64,000 bases of DNA, taken from Phymorhynchus buccinoides (taxonomy: Eukaryota > Mollusca > Gastropoda > Neogastropoda > Raphitomidae). The notes under the pieces are model-generated. The model was not told where the DNA came from. It made no database searches and saw nothing but the letters and a program-made list of their open reading frames with translations. Every line of letters starts with the position of its first letter. The first letter of the stretch is position 1. Both the position numbers and the translations under genes were made by a program. This document shows positions 33,371 to 63,214 of this stretch, in pieces. The stretch is from positions 3,785,961 through 3,849,960 of the forward strand of contig CM065706.1 in NCBI GenBank assembly GCA_017654935.2, in the 5' to 3' direction.

Positions 33371-34459
33371 ATAAATTAACACGATCCAAAAATATTCTAA
33401 TTCTCACAAATCCAGGCTTGAGCCTCTTCTAGAAAGAGAAACAAAAAAAGTATCTAAAAAAAAAAAAAAAGTATTTGTAGTTATTCCAGAAATGCACACA
33501 ATGTGATGAGAAGAACAAAGTTGAAGATGACAACAAACGTAATTCACTAAGAAATTGGAAGAAAATTATCTTTAAAAAAAAAAAGTCCATTCACAACCTT
33601 TCCTCCCTCGAAAATGTAAAGAATCCCCAATCCTCGTTAAAAAAGCAAGCCAGGTCGAAATTCACACACTTTTCAATTTGTTCCTTGTACAACACAACCA
33701 TTTGTTTGTTTGTTATCTGCACACAAATTGTCACCGAAAATAATCGGTAAAATTCGCTACCAACTACAATACATGTTAGTTCATTTCTAATGACAACTGT
33801 CTAACAAAATGATGAAGAAAAAAAAAAAAATCCAACCCCACTCTCGTTAGAATTATCATGCACATGAAAACAATGAAATGAAAAAGTTTTTACAAAAAAA
33901 GATTTGTCCTAGGACGTAGAAGATGCCAGTGAAACGTAGGACAATGGCAACGGTATCAAAATTTCTGACAATTTAACAAATTGTGCCCCCTGTCTTGTCG
34001 GTGAGAAAATGACAGTTTTTATAAGCCTTAATAATGAAATAATAACAATTTTTTTATAATGTTAAATTGGCAACCAAATTTTTTTAATTTTTACACTAAC
34101 TACAATTAGCTTAGATTTGCTCCCCTTGAACGGCTGGTCTCGGATTCTGTGACCTGAACAAGCCGGGGTGTGGCTGTGAATTGGGATTCGGAATGAGCGG
34201 CGTGGGAGCAACGCCACTGTACGGCCCAGAAGATGGGACAGCAAAAAACCCCTACAATTAGCTCGTAAGTTTCAATGCAACCATATGTGAAATATCCAAA
34301 TCAAGACCCCCCCAAAATAAAACAACTTCTACCTTGGCTGTTCAAACGGTGACAATTCTCAATGCAAGAAGAAAACAAATGAGGCAACGTTAACTTCGGT
34401 GTAAGGACTTTCTCACCATGACGATAAAGAACATTGAAAATCACGAACTTCCCTGAAAA

Positions 34460-34795
34460 CTGAGGCTCAGCAATTCTTCTTCTTCGATCCCTCAGACAGT
34501 TTCCTGTCAATTATGAGTGCAGATGCGTCATGCTGCCGTTATGCGCCCAACTAAGAAATAGTTAGGCCCAGCGAGTCCGACTTCGGCTGGAGGAAATCTT
34601 TTTGAAAGTGTTTCGTGAAAAAAGGCAGGGGAATGGACCGGTAAGGCAGACAGATGGTAGATGACAGTAAGCAAAGGGAAAAGGCAGAGTCAAAGAGTGA
34701 CAGATTAAGAGGAAGTTACAAGCACAGAACTTCCAGAAGGTGGGGGAACTATTTATACAAAAGAACCCCGGTATCCCCACGGGGGGGGGGGGGCT
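34460..34795 (-). repeat. Interspersed repeat 'R330' (ttaggcccagcaagtccgac ... ccttctggaagttctg family)
   Basis: A ~330-bp unit marked by cgtcatgctgccgttatgcg, agttaggcccagcgagtccg, gaaaaggcagagtcaaagag and acttccagaaggtgggggaa. Further copies: 38800-39090, 44535-44775, 51125-51430, 57550-57780, 60055-60350, 63215-63490; partial or related copies at 4080-4430, 18928-19420, 56110-56600 and 56883-57250. No coding frame. It is the commonest dispersed family in the window. Confidence 0.8.
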
Positions 34796-35635
34796 CAGCA
34801 ATTCAACAGAGCTTCAAAGTACAAAATCAGACGCCCATCTTTAATGAACAAATTCCATTGGGCTTGCTGACAGATGACTCGATTCCCTTCTCGTAGAAAA
34901 CAAAAATTCAACCTGATTCACATTAGTACCAGTGTATTTAATTTATTTAAAAAAAATACTCATTAAAACTTTTCCGATTTAAACGTGTAGTCTCTTATCT
35001 ATATGTAGTTCAAGGCCAGTAATTTTCTGTTTTTCTGCCATCTTGACTAAAGCCCAAACCAGCTGAACAGAACACGGATCACACAGTATACTAAGCACAG
35101 ATTAAAAAAAACCCACTACACAACCATTCTGATCATACAAGGTGACAAAATCTACATCATGAAGCAACAACAACAACCAAACCACGAAAATCAAAGTCAA
35201 AAATCCACACACACACACACAATTAATTCATGAATAATCATTATCTTCAGACGGTGGAAAACCGACAAAACGGTAAAAATCTGTTTCGTTTTTTTTGCTC
35301 TCCAGTAGAAAGACCCCCCCCCCCCCCCTCCATCCCTCATACCCCCCCCCCCCCTCCCTCCCTCCACAAAAACAACAACCCCACCTTGCTTATGGATGAA
35401 CACGATCATTCGTTTAGTGCATGCACACAACCCTGCATTTTATTTTTATTATTTTTGTTCTCCACTTTGAACTGATGGTCACAAAACAAGTTGCTATTTT
35501 TCGCGCTTTCCTCATAGCAGCGCAAGATACGCAAGTCGCATTGTTACTAGCGTATCACTCGGTGTTGCAATGCATGCTGGGCTGCCTACCCCTCACCCCC
35601 TGTTGCAGCTTCCAGGGACACACTGCTTTAAAAAC

Positions 35636-35782
35636 CAGGGCCTGTATTCACGTTGAGATAGCATGAGACTTAGCATCATGTTAACTTAGAAGCTCTTCCA
35701 AAAGTCCTATAGGACATTGGAAGAGCTTCTAAATTAGCATCATGCTAAGTCTCATGCTATCTCAACGTGAATACAGGCCCTC
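35636..35782. mobile_element. Palindromic foldback element, copy 2
   Basis: Same arms as 25637-25788 (cagggcctgtattcacgttg ... caacgtgaatacaggccct), with a shorter loop. Confidence 0.85.
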
Positions 35783-36055
35783 GGACCGAGACTTATTTCC
35801 AGGGAACAACATTGCGATGACATATAACATGGTCAAAATGAAACTTGGATAATTTTTTGGGCAACGTTTCTGCGACTAGATTTTCTTGTTGTTGTGCAGT
35901 CTTCTTGACAATTTTTGTGTGCCAATGTGTCTTTAATATTCAAGATCCTTTGAAAGTGTTCAGTTGTTAACCTACGTGTAAGCATGTCGGTAAAGAAAAT
36001 GTGAACAATGTCTGTCGTTTTGGGTGTTCCTGTGTTCAATAGTAAGGTCAGCTAA

Positions 36056-36590
36056 CAGGGTTCGTAGCAGTTGGGAAGGTTTGGGGGAAATAGACTTCAT
36101 TTTCAAGGCCCTTGAAAGTTTGTGAAAAATGAAAAACCAAGAGTAGTGTCTTTAAAAGTTTGTGAATTTTGATCCACTGTCAAATCTTCATCAATCTGCC
36201 CCCCAAATCGCCCAGGACTATAATTTTGAATCATCGTGCCAAGAATTTTTTTTATAATTATGAAATAAGATGAATATTTTGATGCATACGATCGGTGCCA
36301 CTTACTTTCGATTTTTAGCCGGAATTGACGCGAGTTGCTTCCCTTTAAAGACATCCGGGTCTTTACGCGTACCGCGCACAATTGCCGGGCAAATGTGTCT
36401 TCAGTGAGCTTTGGCTCGAAAATTCTGCATAATAATTATAAAGTATGGCTGCGAAAGGATGCAACCAACAAGCGCTCAGCATATTGTGCGGCTTGCCAAA
36501 AAACCTTCGATGTGGGAAAACGCTAAAGTTGGGCTTTGAAAGTTTGGGAAAAGTTTGGAAAATTAGGATGCTGTTTGGCTATGAACCCTG
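36056..36590 (+). mobile_element. 535-bp CAGGGTTC-ended DNA transposon with 5-bp target duplication and BED-finger remnant
   Basis: It starts CAGGGTTCGTAGC and ends CTATGAACCCTG, with GCTAA directly on both sides (target site duplication). Inside, 36335-36526 encodes a fragment (VWLRKDATNKRSAYCAACQKTF) that resembles the N-terminal half of a BED-type zinc finger of hAT transposases (W, Cx2C, F), but the histidine half is missing after a stop. A second copy lies at 55467-56005 in the opposite orientation. Confidence 0.8.
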
Positions 36591-36635
36591 GCTAACAAGA
36601 AAAGCGACTGCTCTGCAAAATGTTGATTCTACTCC

Positions 36636-36735
36636 GTTTCCTGGGACATCAGTGGATTCCAGGGACAGGCTGCTATTTTTAGCTCTTTCCAGGGACAAAT
36701 ACCCTTTAGGGGGGGGAGGGGGGGGGGGGTGTAGG
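36636..36735. repeat. 'tccctggaaacag' family copy, reverse orientation
   Basis: ggacatcagtggattccagg, gacaggctgct and ccagggacaaataccc match 14184-14300 in reverse complement. A G-rich tract follows. Confidence 0.6.
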
Positions 36736-36923
36736 CAGACGTGTGCATGAGGAAAAGAGCTTTGAACTAACGACACGTATTTTGACTTAACGTAAATCGG
36801 TGGTCCTCGCATAATTAGCGATGATAAGTCCGTGATCACATTTCGCTCTTGCTAAGGCAGCCAGGGTTTCATTGGACTCTGGAGGACATTCAAATTGTGT
36901 CGATATAAAGGTTCTTAATAAAA

Positions 36924-37100
36924 TACAGTGGAGCCTCGCTTATAAGACACCCTCTCCCTCCCTAAAAAGACCTACTTCTCTGAGACATCGCCCTTCTTTG
37001 TAAGTATCAAAATTACCTCCCTTGTACAACTCCCTCCCATTTAAGACCTCATTTTGGTTGGATGATTTTTTAAAGGTCTTATAAGGGAGGTTCCACTGTA
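36924..37100. mobile_element. 'acctcccttataagac' MITE, complete copy
   Basis: Ends tacagtggagcctcgcttat and ataagggaggttccactgta are inverted repeats starting CAGT with TA flanks. This fits a pogo/Tc1-mariner-type non-autonomous element (inference). Confidence 0.8.
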
Positions 37101-38159
37101 CAATAACCCCTTCAAACAACCATCCTTTGCAAGAAAATCATTTTAAAAAAGAAAATTAAAAAAGAAAAAGATCCTTACTTTTCAACATTTTAGCTCGGCG
37201 AACGATTGTAATCAAAGGGGCACGAACACACACAAACAAAAAAACGGTATAAAATAACGATTCGAGTTACATATTATATATATATATCGACAGCCGTATC
37301 ACAAAGCATGAAGCGAACTGATGATGACGATGCAGACGATGAGAGAGAGAGAGAGAGAGACAGAAGACGATGAGAGAGAGAATAAACACGGACAAACACC
37401 ACTATGGACACACAGCGAATTCGGGGCGCGGTGGGACATTTGTTGTAAGGCAAAACACGACTGAAGTAAAGGAATAATGTACACCATTTTCAAAGTACTG
37501 TAGCGATGTCGAAACGCAATAAAGCATAATGCATCGTTATCGGGGTAACTGCGCAACTAAACGCTTATCAAAAGTATTGTATGATCGCTATCGAAGTAAT
37601 AAACAACGCTATCGAGGTAATGAAGTAATAATAGTATACCGCTACTATCGGAATAATAACAAAGTAAACGCCACTATCGAAGTAATGCTACGAAACGAAG
37701 TAATGTACATGTATATTGATCGACATGATAAACACGCTCTACTCGATAATCTGCACCCGGCAACAACCAAAAAAAAAAAAAATCCCTGTGTAAAAATGAA
37801 CCTGCTACAAAATATATCTTTGTACACCACAACTTTTATCGACATTCCTTCTTCATAAAAACACTGCATAAAATGAAACTTGCTACAGAAATATATGATA
37901 GTATAGTACAGCAAACATTTAGATAAAGGTTTCTTCTTTCAATTTTACCCGCAAAACCCCCAAAACGCTACGCAAAATGAACTTGCTTGAACAGCGATAG
38001 TAACTACACTAGCATTACACTCGTATTAGAATCACAATGGTCCGACTGATGAGACCTTGTGGGCCAGAAACTACTGTCATTCTTCTTGCGGGTGGGGGGA
38101 GCCAAAAAGATTATCAACGTTTTTTTCATTCCTTTAGTCACAACTACTGTTTCGCTTTA

Positions 38160-38365
38160 TATCCAAGAATGATAGTACCATCTATCCTCCGAAGTCGGAG
38201 TGTGGCTGGGGGCTGGCCACGTGGCGGGGTAATAAAAAAAACTGTCACAACACACGTAATGTTCTCATCCCTAGCTTGCTGCATTTGTACCATCATAGTG
38301 TTCAAGCGCTCGGGCTGGTGGGATGATCCCTGGAGTCTTTAAGCCAGGGAACGACGACAACTTAG
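38160..38365 (+). repeat. Interspersed repeat 'ggtgggatgatccctggagt' family
   Basis: Marked by cgaagtcggagtgtggctg, cacgtggcggggtaat, catccctagct and gatgatccctggagtcttt. Other copies: 10625-10780 (reverse), 17505-17660, 49676-50510 (split). Confidence 0.75.
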
Positions 38366-38799
38366 TACCAACTGGCTTGTAGTGTACTCTCATGCTCTGT
38401 GAAAAATGCTGGAAAAAAAACCAATCGGTGCTAGGTTCGTCATCACAAAATTCACCCTTTGCATGAATTTCAAGGACCCGTGGGGGGAAAAAATGTAAAG
38501 GAAAAAAAATAGCCATTGACCAAAAATAATATGGAGGTAGTTTTGAAATAAAATAAACCACGCACACAAAAAACCGTTGGGAGAAAAAAAGCAATGCTGG
38601 GGCGCGTGATGAACAGTACATTTATCTCCCTTAAAAATGGGAAAAAGCGGATAGATTATATCCCTTAGGAAAAAAAAACAGAAAGAAAATTGCCTATTTG
38701 CTTCTAAACTAAGTACCCACCCCACCCCCACCCCCAAAAAACAAGAAATTAAAACTATTTTGGCATGTATCCTAATTTTGTGCGGGGTAGAAGAAATTC

Positions 38800-39090
38800 T
38801 TCTTCTTCTTCGATCGCTCAGTTTCCTGTCAATGAGTGAAGATGCGTCATGCTGCCGTTATGCGCCTAACTAAGAAATAGTTAGGCCCAGCAAGTCCGAC
38901 TTCAACCGGAGGAAATGTTTTTGAAAGCATTTAATAAAAAAAAAAAGGCAGGAGAATGGACCGGTAAGGCAGAAAGATAGTTAGACGACAGTAAGCAACG
39001 GGAAAAGGCAGAGTCAAAGAGAGTGACAGATTAGAGGAAGTTACAAGCACAAAACTTCCAGAAGGTGGGGGAACTATTTCCCCCAAAAAA
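38800..39090 (-). repeat. R330 interspersed repeat copy
   Basis: Contains ttatgcgcctaactaagaaa, agttaggcccagcaagtccg and acttccagaaggtgggggaa in the order seen at 34460-34795. Confidence 0.8.
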
Positions 39091-39853
39091 AAACCCTAGG
39101 TTTTACGTCCAGTTTGCGGAGACGGCACAACATTCGACAACAATCCCAGTTGTATTAACCACTTCAAACTGTATCACCCCCACCCCCCCCACACAAATCA
39201 GCTACATTGAAAACTATGGGGTTAAAGAAAAAACAGACAAAAGACAAACCGATGCCATTCACTTAAAATAAGCTTTGGTCTCCGATTTCGGCCCGATACG
39301 TAAAGTCCCTGTGTTTATCTCCCTTTCTCACGACAACTTCTCTCTCTTGTCAAAATTATCGCTTTTTTTTTTGTTGGTACGCTTTCTTTCTTGTCTTCTC
39401 TTTTCTCGTCATATTTTTAAAAAATAAAACATTTCTTCCCCTTTTCTTCACAACTGTCTACTCTCTCTCTCTGTCGAAATACCGACATTTTCTTTCAAGC
39501 GTAAACTGGTAATTTATCAGTAAAATACCGATTGCAAAAACCAAAATACTGAGAAAGAAAAAGATCTGTCAGTCCCAGGGACTGAGGCTGTGAATTTCCG
39601 TGGTTTTCACCGGTTTTTGTTTCCCTGGGACTGGTTTTGACGCCGGTTGTTGGGCAGCATTGTCGCTGATAGTGATGGGGACTGGTTTTCAAAATCCCTA
39701 GCGCGATCACTAATGTTAAAATGCTAAAATCACTATTTTGTGTTACGTTCAGTCACGTTGCTTTCTCCTCCTTTATTAAGATAACATGACATTTTCTCAC
39801 AACTTTCCTTGATACGTTTTTTTTCCACTTTCTTCTTTCTATCTTGTATCTTT

Positions 39854-40268
39854 CAGGGTTCCCAGGGCGTTCAGCTATCCCCAAGTAAGGACCTTGTAAG
39901 GACCTGTAGTCCTAAGGATAATCTGCATCTTTTAGCCAACGATCTTCAAAGGAACACTTTCCCAGCATTGTGAACAATGTCTAAGCAGATACAGGGTTCC
40001 CAGGGCGTTCAGCTATCCCCAAGTAAGGACCTTGTAAGGACCTGTAGTCCTAAGGATAATCTGCATCTTTTAGCCAACGATCTTGAAAGGAACACTTTCC
40101 CAGCATTGTGAACAATGTCTAAGCAGATACAGGGTTCCCAGGGCGTTCAGCTATCCCCAAGTAAGGACCTTGTAAGGACCTGTAGTCCTAAGGATAATCT
40201 GCATCTTTTAGCCAACGATCTTGAAAGGAACACTTTCCCAGCATTGTGAACAATGTCTAAGCAGATAC
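39854..40268. repeat. Three tandem copies of a 138-bp unit
   Basis: Units start at 39854, 39992 and 40130 with cagggttcccagggcgttca and end ctaagcagata. They differ by only one or two bases (for example cttcaaagg versus cttgaaagg), so the duplication is recent. Confidence 0.95.
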
Positions 40269-40739
40269 AAAAACTATGGCTGACACAGATATACGCGTTT
40301 TCTCGCAAAACGACACCAGAATAAAGAACGAGATTTTAGTCCAATTTCTCTCGACAACTTGCGATGCATCGTTCGTCTGCTAAGCGGTCAGTTGAAACGG
40401 GAAGGTGGGGGAGGGGGATCTGGTCCACTTTACCCTTGCTGAGCGATGTTTCTCAAGTGTAAAAGTGCTGCTTCTGCGATCTATCTTGAGTATGGTCTTG
40501 CTGCTCAGGGCAGTTTTTGGCAGCTGTCAGGACCTGTAAGGACCTTGAAGTGAATGTAAGCACTTGTAAGGCCTTACTTGGAAATTTCAATTGGTCAAGA
40601 CTTATAAGGACTGGTAAGGCCCCTATGAACCCTGTATTTGGTGCAAAACAAAACAAAACAACAAAATAAAACTCCAACCAGCAAGCAGAAAGAGAGAGAG
40701 AGAGAGAAGGCTTTATCTTTCTTTCCTTCTTCCTCTTCT

Positions 40740-40813
40740 CCCCCCCCCCCCCTCCCCCACCCCGAGTCTCTCTCTTTGCTGATCCTTGCTGCAAGGAAGC
40801 TAAAACTATAATC

Positions 40814-40870
<57 letters not shown>
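40740..40870. repeat. C-tract and (GA)n microsatellite
   Basis: A run of C at 40741-40752 and about 50 bp of GA at 40818-40868. Confidence 0.95.
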
Positions 40871-41300
40871 AGGCTAAGAAAGAATAAAACAACACAGGGT
40901 CGATCAGGCCGTTTGTAAGTTAACAACAACAACAACAATAGACAAAAACAAAAAAACACACCCAGAAAACTCACATTGATTCTGAATTCTTTCGCCTACT
41001 TCACCTCTCTCGTTTGGACATTCGTCTCGAGTCTTTACAATCGTAAAAGATAGAGACAAACAAATCATAAAGAAAACGCATCGCAGCTGAGGTGATTTAA
41101 AACAAACCATGAAAAAAAAAAATCGTTACTTAAAAAAAACCAGCACAACAAAAAAAGAGACGTAACTCAGCTTTCTTTCGGAGGCAAAAAAAAAAAAAAA
41201 AAAAAACGATGAAAAATTTTAAAAAATGGTCCGTTTGCCCTACAGGTAGAAATGTTTTTAAATGAAAAAAAAACCAAAAAAACTGAAAAAGTAGTTCCCT

Positions 41301-58117
<16,817 letters not shown>

Positions 58118-58121
58118 CTGA

Positions 58122-58500
58122 AACACCATCATCATCATTAGCTTCATCATCATCGTCATCATCATTAGTTTCATCATAATCATCATCATCATCATTAACT
58201 TCATCATCATCATCGTTAGTGAATCATCATCATCTTAGCTTCATCGTTAGCGAATCATCATCATCATCGTCAACATTAGTTTAATAATAATCATCATCAT
58301 CATCATCATTAGCTTCATCATCATCATCTTCATCGTTAGTGAATCATCATCATCATCGTCCTCATCATCATTAGCTTCATTGTTAGCGAATCATCATTGT
58401 CCTCATCATCATCATTAGCATCATCAACATTAACGTCGTCATCATCATCATCATCATCGCCATCACCATTATCATCTTCATCGCTGTCATAATCATCTGA
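58122..58500. repeat. (CAT)n-rich imperfect trinucleotide region
   Basis: atcatcatc runs mixed with ttagcttcatcgttagtgaa units (about 40-60 bp higher-order repeat), starting next to the syndecan acceptor at 58118. Confidence 0.9.
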
Positions 58501-58770
58501 GACATCAACAACATCGCCAACATCATAATGAAGAGAGGGAAATCAGGAACAAGAAAATCCACACATACATGTATTTTTTAGAAAAAATTGCTAAAAATTA
58601 ATTGTCAATCACTGAACCAGGCAAGTCAAACTAATCAGGAACAAGGAAATAATGAATCCATGCCCAGTTACTGGAAATAGCTATTGCGTGCTTTTATTAT
58701 GATTACTGTTAATTAATTATACTGTCATTACCGTCACTCTCTAAACCAGGCAGTTACCAACCAGATAACA

Positions 58771-59034
58771 AGAACAGTCAACCAAATTGGCCAATCAAAA
58801 AAGTCAACCAAATTAGCTAATAAAAAAAGTCAACCAAATTAGCTAATCAAAAAAGTCAACCAAATAAGCCAATAAAAAAAGTCAACCAAATTGGCTAATC
58901 AAAAAAGTCAACCAAATTAGCTAATCAAAAAAGTCAACCAAATAAGCCAATAAAAAAAAGTCAACCAAATTGGCTAATCAAAAAAGTCAACCAAATTAGC
59001 CAATCAAAAAAGTCAACCAAATTAGTTAATCAAA
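58771..59034. repeat. 26-27 bp tandem repeat, about ten copies
   Basis: Unit aaattagctaatcaaaaaag + tcaacc, with ggctaa/gccaat variants. AT rich. Confidence 0.95.
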
Positions 59035-59039
59035 ATCAT

Positions 59040-60050
59040 GACTTAAAAAAAAAAGTCCACTGGTTAACTATTGACGTCAACCATCTTAAGACGTCAACCA
59101 GCTAAAGGCCCATCCTATTCATCCCCTATGCTGTTGCATAGCGATAATCATTGTGTTAATTTGAGTACGTATGTATGCATTCTTTCACAAAATTGCCGTC
59201 ATTTTCTGAGGAAGATCACACGACGTGTCAGCTGCCATGACAATACCTACGTCACTGGCTCTGTCCTCTCGCCCGAACCCCTCCCATTCTCACCCCCCAC
59301 CCCCCCCCCCCCCACCCCCTGCATCCCTTTTCAATGGGGTCTAGAGTTGAAATACACTCTTCAATACATGCACTGGCTTTCATCTGCATAGTACTACTAG
59401 GTATTCCAAAGGGGTTTTCAATAACATATATATATATATAATATGCTACACATTATCTGTTGCTACAGTTTGATAGAAATTTTGATCCTGATTTTAATGT
59501 GATACCAGAACCAAGTCAATGTGATAAAAAAATTATGAAGTTTTTTTGTGATTTTTGGACCTAGAAAATTTGTAGCCACCATTTTTTTGCCATTTTCACT
59601 CACACACAGCAAAAAAACATAAAGTCACAGAGATCTCAAAGTTCAGGTTTTTAATCTTTATATACTGGTAATCAAACACACAAAATTAGTTGACATCAAA
59701 CGCTTTACAAAAAATGGTGTACATCTCCAAACTCAGTTGAAAATGAAGTTATTTCCACAGATTCTTGGAACAAAATCGCACAATGGGGGTATTTCAAAGG
59801 TCTGGTACACAGTTGTTTTCAGTACCATAACTACAGCACTACGCAAGTATCACAGGAAAGAACAAAGTCTTGAATCGAACTTGTTTGCTTCCAAATTATT
59901 ATTATTATTGTACCGTTGAGAAACACCAATCAACAGTTTGATTTTGTTTTTTTAATATACTATCATGGTCGAGGTTCAAAGGTTTGGATTTCTCAGGTTT
60001 TAAATTAGTTGTTCATCTGAGTGTATATAGATCTTCATTAATTTAATTCC
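59040..60050. other. No gene seen
   Basis: Unique AT-rich sequence with a C-tract at 59291-59313 and a (TA)n at 59428-59441. It would be syndecan intron or upstream DNA. Confidence 0.4.
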
Positions 60051-60054
60051 TTCC

Positions 60055-60350
60055 TTACTTCCTGTCAATTATGAGTGCAGATGCGTTATGCTGCCGCTAT
60101 GCGCCTAACTAAAAAATAGTTAGGCCCAGCAAGTCCGACTTCGGCTGGAGGAAATGTTTTTGAAAGTGTTTCGTGGAAAAAAGGCAGGAGAATGGACCGG
60201 GTAAGGCAGATAGTAGATGACAGTAAGCAAAGGGAAAAGGCAGAGTCAAAGAGAGTGACAGATTAGAGGAAGTTACAAGCACAGAACTTCCAGAAGGTGG
60301 GGGAACTATTTATACAAAAGACACCCCCCCCCGTATCCCCACAGGGGGTG
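60055..60350 (-). repeat. R330 interspersed repeat copy
   Basis: cttcctgtcaattatgagtg ... gttaggcccagcaagtccga ... acttccagaaggtgggggaa. Confidence 0.82.
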
Positions 60351-60599
60351 AAGGTGTTATAAGGGAGGCTCCACTGTATTGAGCTTTGTCTGTCTGTCTG
60401 TCTTGTCCCAATGGTGACCTCAGAGATGGAGAAAGGGTGCATTAAACTAGAAAATCCACACGCCCTCTGCCTCAACTACACACATTCCCCGGAGTCATTC
60501 TAATATAATTAGGCTGCTGCCAGTCAGTCTGTCTGTCAATCAATTTAGCTTTTTTTAATAATTCAAAATCGTCGTAATGCGAATGAATTTTGTCTATAA

Positions 60600-60840
60600 A
60601 AATTTTGTCTAAGATTTGGGGCGTGCGCCGTATATTAACAGTGCACCTTGTAGTCCGAACAATATGTACCGTATTTGACATCCACACGGCGCACCTCATT
60701 ATAAGGCGCACCCCCCAAACTTTACACAAAATTTTGATTTTGTTATAGTTTCTTACTATATTATCAGTCACATTATGTGACAGTTATGTCTCAGTCTGGA
60801 AAAAAAAAGTATTGCCTTATAGTCCGTAAAATACGGTACA
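60600..60840. repeat. 'ccttatagtccgtaaaatac' repeat
   Basis: Contains gcgcaccttgtagtccgaac, ccacacggcgcacctcatta and ttatagtccgtaaaatacgg, an inverted-end repeat related to 52550-52700. Confidence 0.6.
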
Positions 60841-60869
60841 CTTTAGTTTCTGTCTGTGTGTCTGTCTGT

Positions 60870-61235
60870 CTGCTTGTCTGTGTGTGTGTGTGTGTGTGTG
60901 TAGAGATCTTAGAAAGGGGTTCAACTTCAACACAGGAGTCTATTGACACAGCGCAATTTACCCCAGAGCACAGAGCCACAGTGGTGACAGTCAGACGACA
61001 TGACAAACACACTTCAGGAGGATCAAGCCGCTCTAAATCAACACAGGGGGAGAGTGGGGTGTGGCAGCTTGGAGGGGGGGGGGGGGGGAAGAGAGAGAGA
61101 GCAGAAACAGGGAACAATGAGAAGAGAGATTAGGAAGGACACTTTCATATATTTGTTGCCTTCTGAAAAAGTGGGAAGGACAGAAAGGAGAGAGGGGGGA
61201 GGGGGGGACAGAGAGAAAGACAGGGAGAAAGAGAG

Positions 61236-61304
<69 letters not shown>

Positions 61305-61310
61305 CATACT
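60870..61310. repeat. GT, G-tract and (GA)n microsatellites
   Basis: GT at 60878-60901, G run at 61072-61088, GA at 61240-61300. Confidence 0.93.
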
Positions 61311-61569
61311 CACACACACACAGATATAGAAAGAGATGGCATGCAGACAAACGGACAGAGACTGAGAGACACAGAGATACAGACAGACAACCTGTCTAAT
61401 ATCACGAGAAGAGGATAGACTTTAAATGAAAGACACAGTCTCAGACAGACAGACAGAGAACAGCGTCTTTTCGAACAAGACCATCTGTTGTCAATGTTGT
61501 GAAACCGCTGGAACAGACCAAAAACATGACATGACTAACGACTGACAACATTGTGCCTCTGTTAAACCC

Positions 61570-61929
61570 ATTCACACACACACACACACATATATATGCA
61601 AGCGCACGCACACACATGCATGCACACGCACACACACAGAGGCATGTATGCGCACGCACACAAACAAACACACATGCATGCACGCATGCACACACACAAA
61701 CGCATGCATGCACACACGCGCGCACACACACACAGTAGCATGTGTGCGCATGCACGCACACAAACACACACATGCGCGCACACACTTGCACACGCACACA
61801 TGCAAACACGCGCACACACACACAGAGAGTAAACACACTTTCCATTCAACTTTTCTTTTAATTTAAAGGCATGATATTTCCGCTTCAACTGTTATGAAGA
61901 GAGAGGGAGGAAGGGGGGGGGGGAGAGAA

Positions 61930-62005
<76 letters not shown>
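61570..62005. repeat. CA-rich region and long (GT)n
   Basis: (CA)/(GCA)-rich 61570-61825 with gcatgcatgcac motifs; (GT)n about 70 bp at 61932-62000. Confidence 0.93.
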
Positions 62006-62010
<5 letters not shown>

Positions 62011-62097
62011 CGTGTGTGCAATACCGTTCATGAAACTTTTTAAAGCTGTCATCCCCATAAAAATATAATTGGTTGGTGAAGGTGCAGGAGAACAAAT

Positions 62098-62145
62098 TGA
62101 AGAAGAAGAAGAAGAAGAAGAAGAAGAAGAAGAAGAAGAAGATTA
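62098..62145. repeat. (GAA)n microsatellite
   Basis: About 45 bp of gaagaagaa. Confidence 0.95.
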
Positions 62146-62389
62146 GAAGTAAAAGGTAGTTGCCTATAAAAAAAAAAAAAAAATCAAACAAACATGTAAA
62201 AGACATATGGGAAAAAAATAGAGAAAAGAATGACTTCCGGAGAAACAAAGAGACAGAAAGAGTGTCAGAAAAACAAAACTAGGATGAAATGTTAATTCTA
62301 TGATGGAGAAAGTTGTAATAATAGCAACAACACCAACTACAAAATATCACCTAAAATTAGTACAAGTAACAAAATATAACAGAAGTGAT

Positions 62390-62391
62390 GT

Positions 62392-62422
<31 letters not shown>

Positions 62423-62457
62423 ACACTGTACTGTGTGTGTGTGTGTGTGTGTGTGAC

Positions 62458-62496
<39 letters not shown>

Positions 62497-62497
62497 C

Positions 62498-62543
<46 letters not shown>

Positions 62544-62570
62544 ACACTGTGTGTGCGTGTGTGACACTGT
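62390..62570. repeat. (GT)n blocks separated by 'gacactg'
   Basis: Five GT runs are punctuated by tgacactgt, forming a small higher-order repeat. Confidence 0.93.
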
Positions 62571-62689
62571 CAGTCTGTGTGTGTGCACACGCATGCGTGT
62601 TCGAACATGCATGCATGCTTGTGTGTGTAAGCACACCTGTGCATGTAATTTTTGTATGCATACATACATGTATGCTTGTGTGCTAAGAA

Positions 62690-62913
62690 CATTCCAAACT
62701 CCCTCCGGTCCCCTCTCAACACCCTCCCACCCCCATGATCCATTTGAAAGCTTCCATTTTTGTCCACAAACAACGCTACTATTTGTTGCTAACCCACTGA
62801 TTCGCGCCTTTCTGCCCTGTTTACCTCGTGCACAGCCTTTCAGTCATTCATCGCTTATTCATACATGCATGAAGAGAAATACACACTCTATGTGTCTGTA
62901 ACTCGCTGCCTGT

Positions 62914-62959
<46 letters not shown>

Positions 62960-63210
62960 GCGTGCGTGTGTGCGTGTGTGCGTGTCTCAGTGTCTGTCTC
63001 TCTCCTTCTCACTTTTTAATTTTATAGATTAGATGCCAACCCCTTTTCCAAACGTTTTCTAGCAAAGGGCTTGTCTGTAGATCTCTCTCTGTGTCTCTCC
63101 TAGAGTCCTACTGAGTCCTAGTCCTAACTCACTCACTCACACTGACATACACAGTATACACAGTCACACACACAGTCACAGACTCACACACAAACACACA
63201 CGCACAGTGA
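62690..63210. other. No gene seen; (GT)n at 62915-62985
   Basis: Unique sequence with a GT run and short CA strings (63125-63210). Confidence 0.5.
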
Positions 63211-63214
63211 CACA

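Larger units (their letters stand above)
30950..41300 (-). other. AT-rich region downstream of the syndecan stop; probably 3' UTR and/or intergenic
   Basis: No open frame in this 10 kb resembles a protein. It holds scattered transposons (listed separately), A-rich tracts and a degenerate tandem repeat at 33000-33370. 37530-37710 has short degenerate repeats of cgctatcgaagtaat. Confidence 0.4.
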
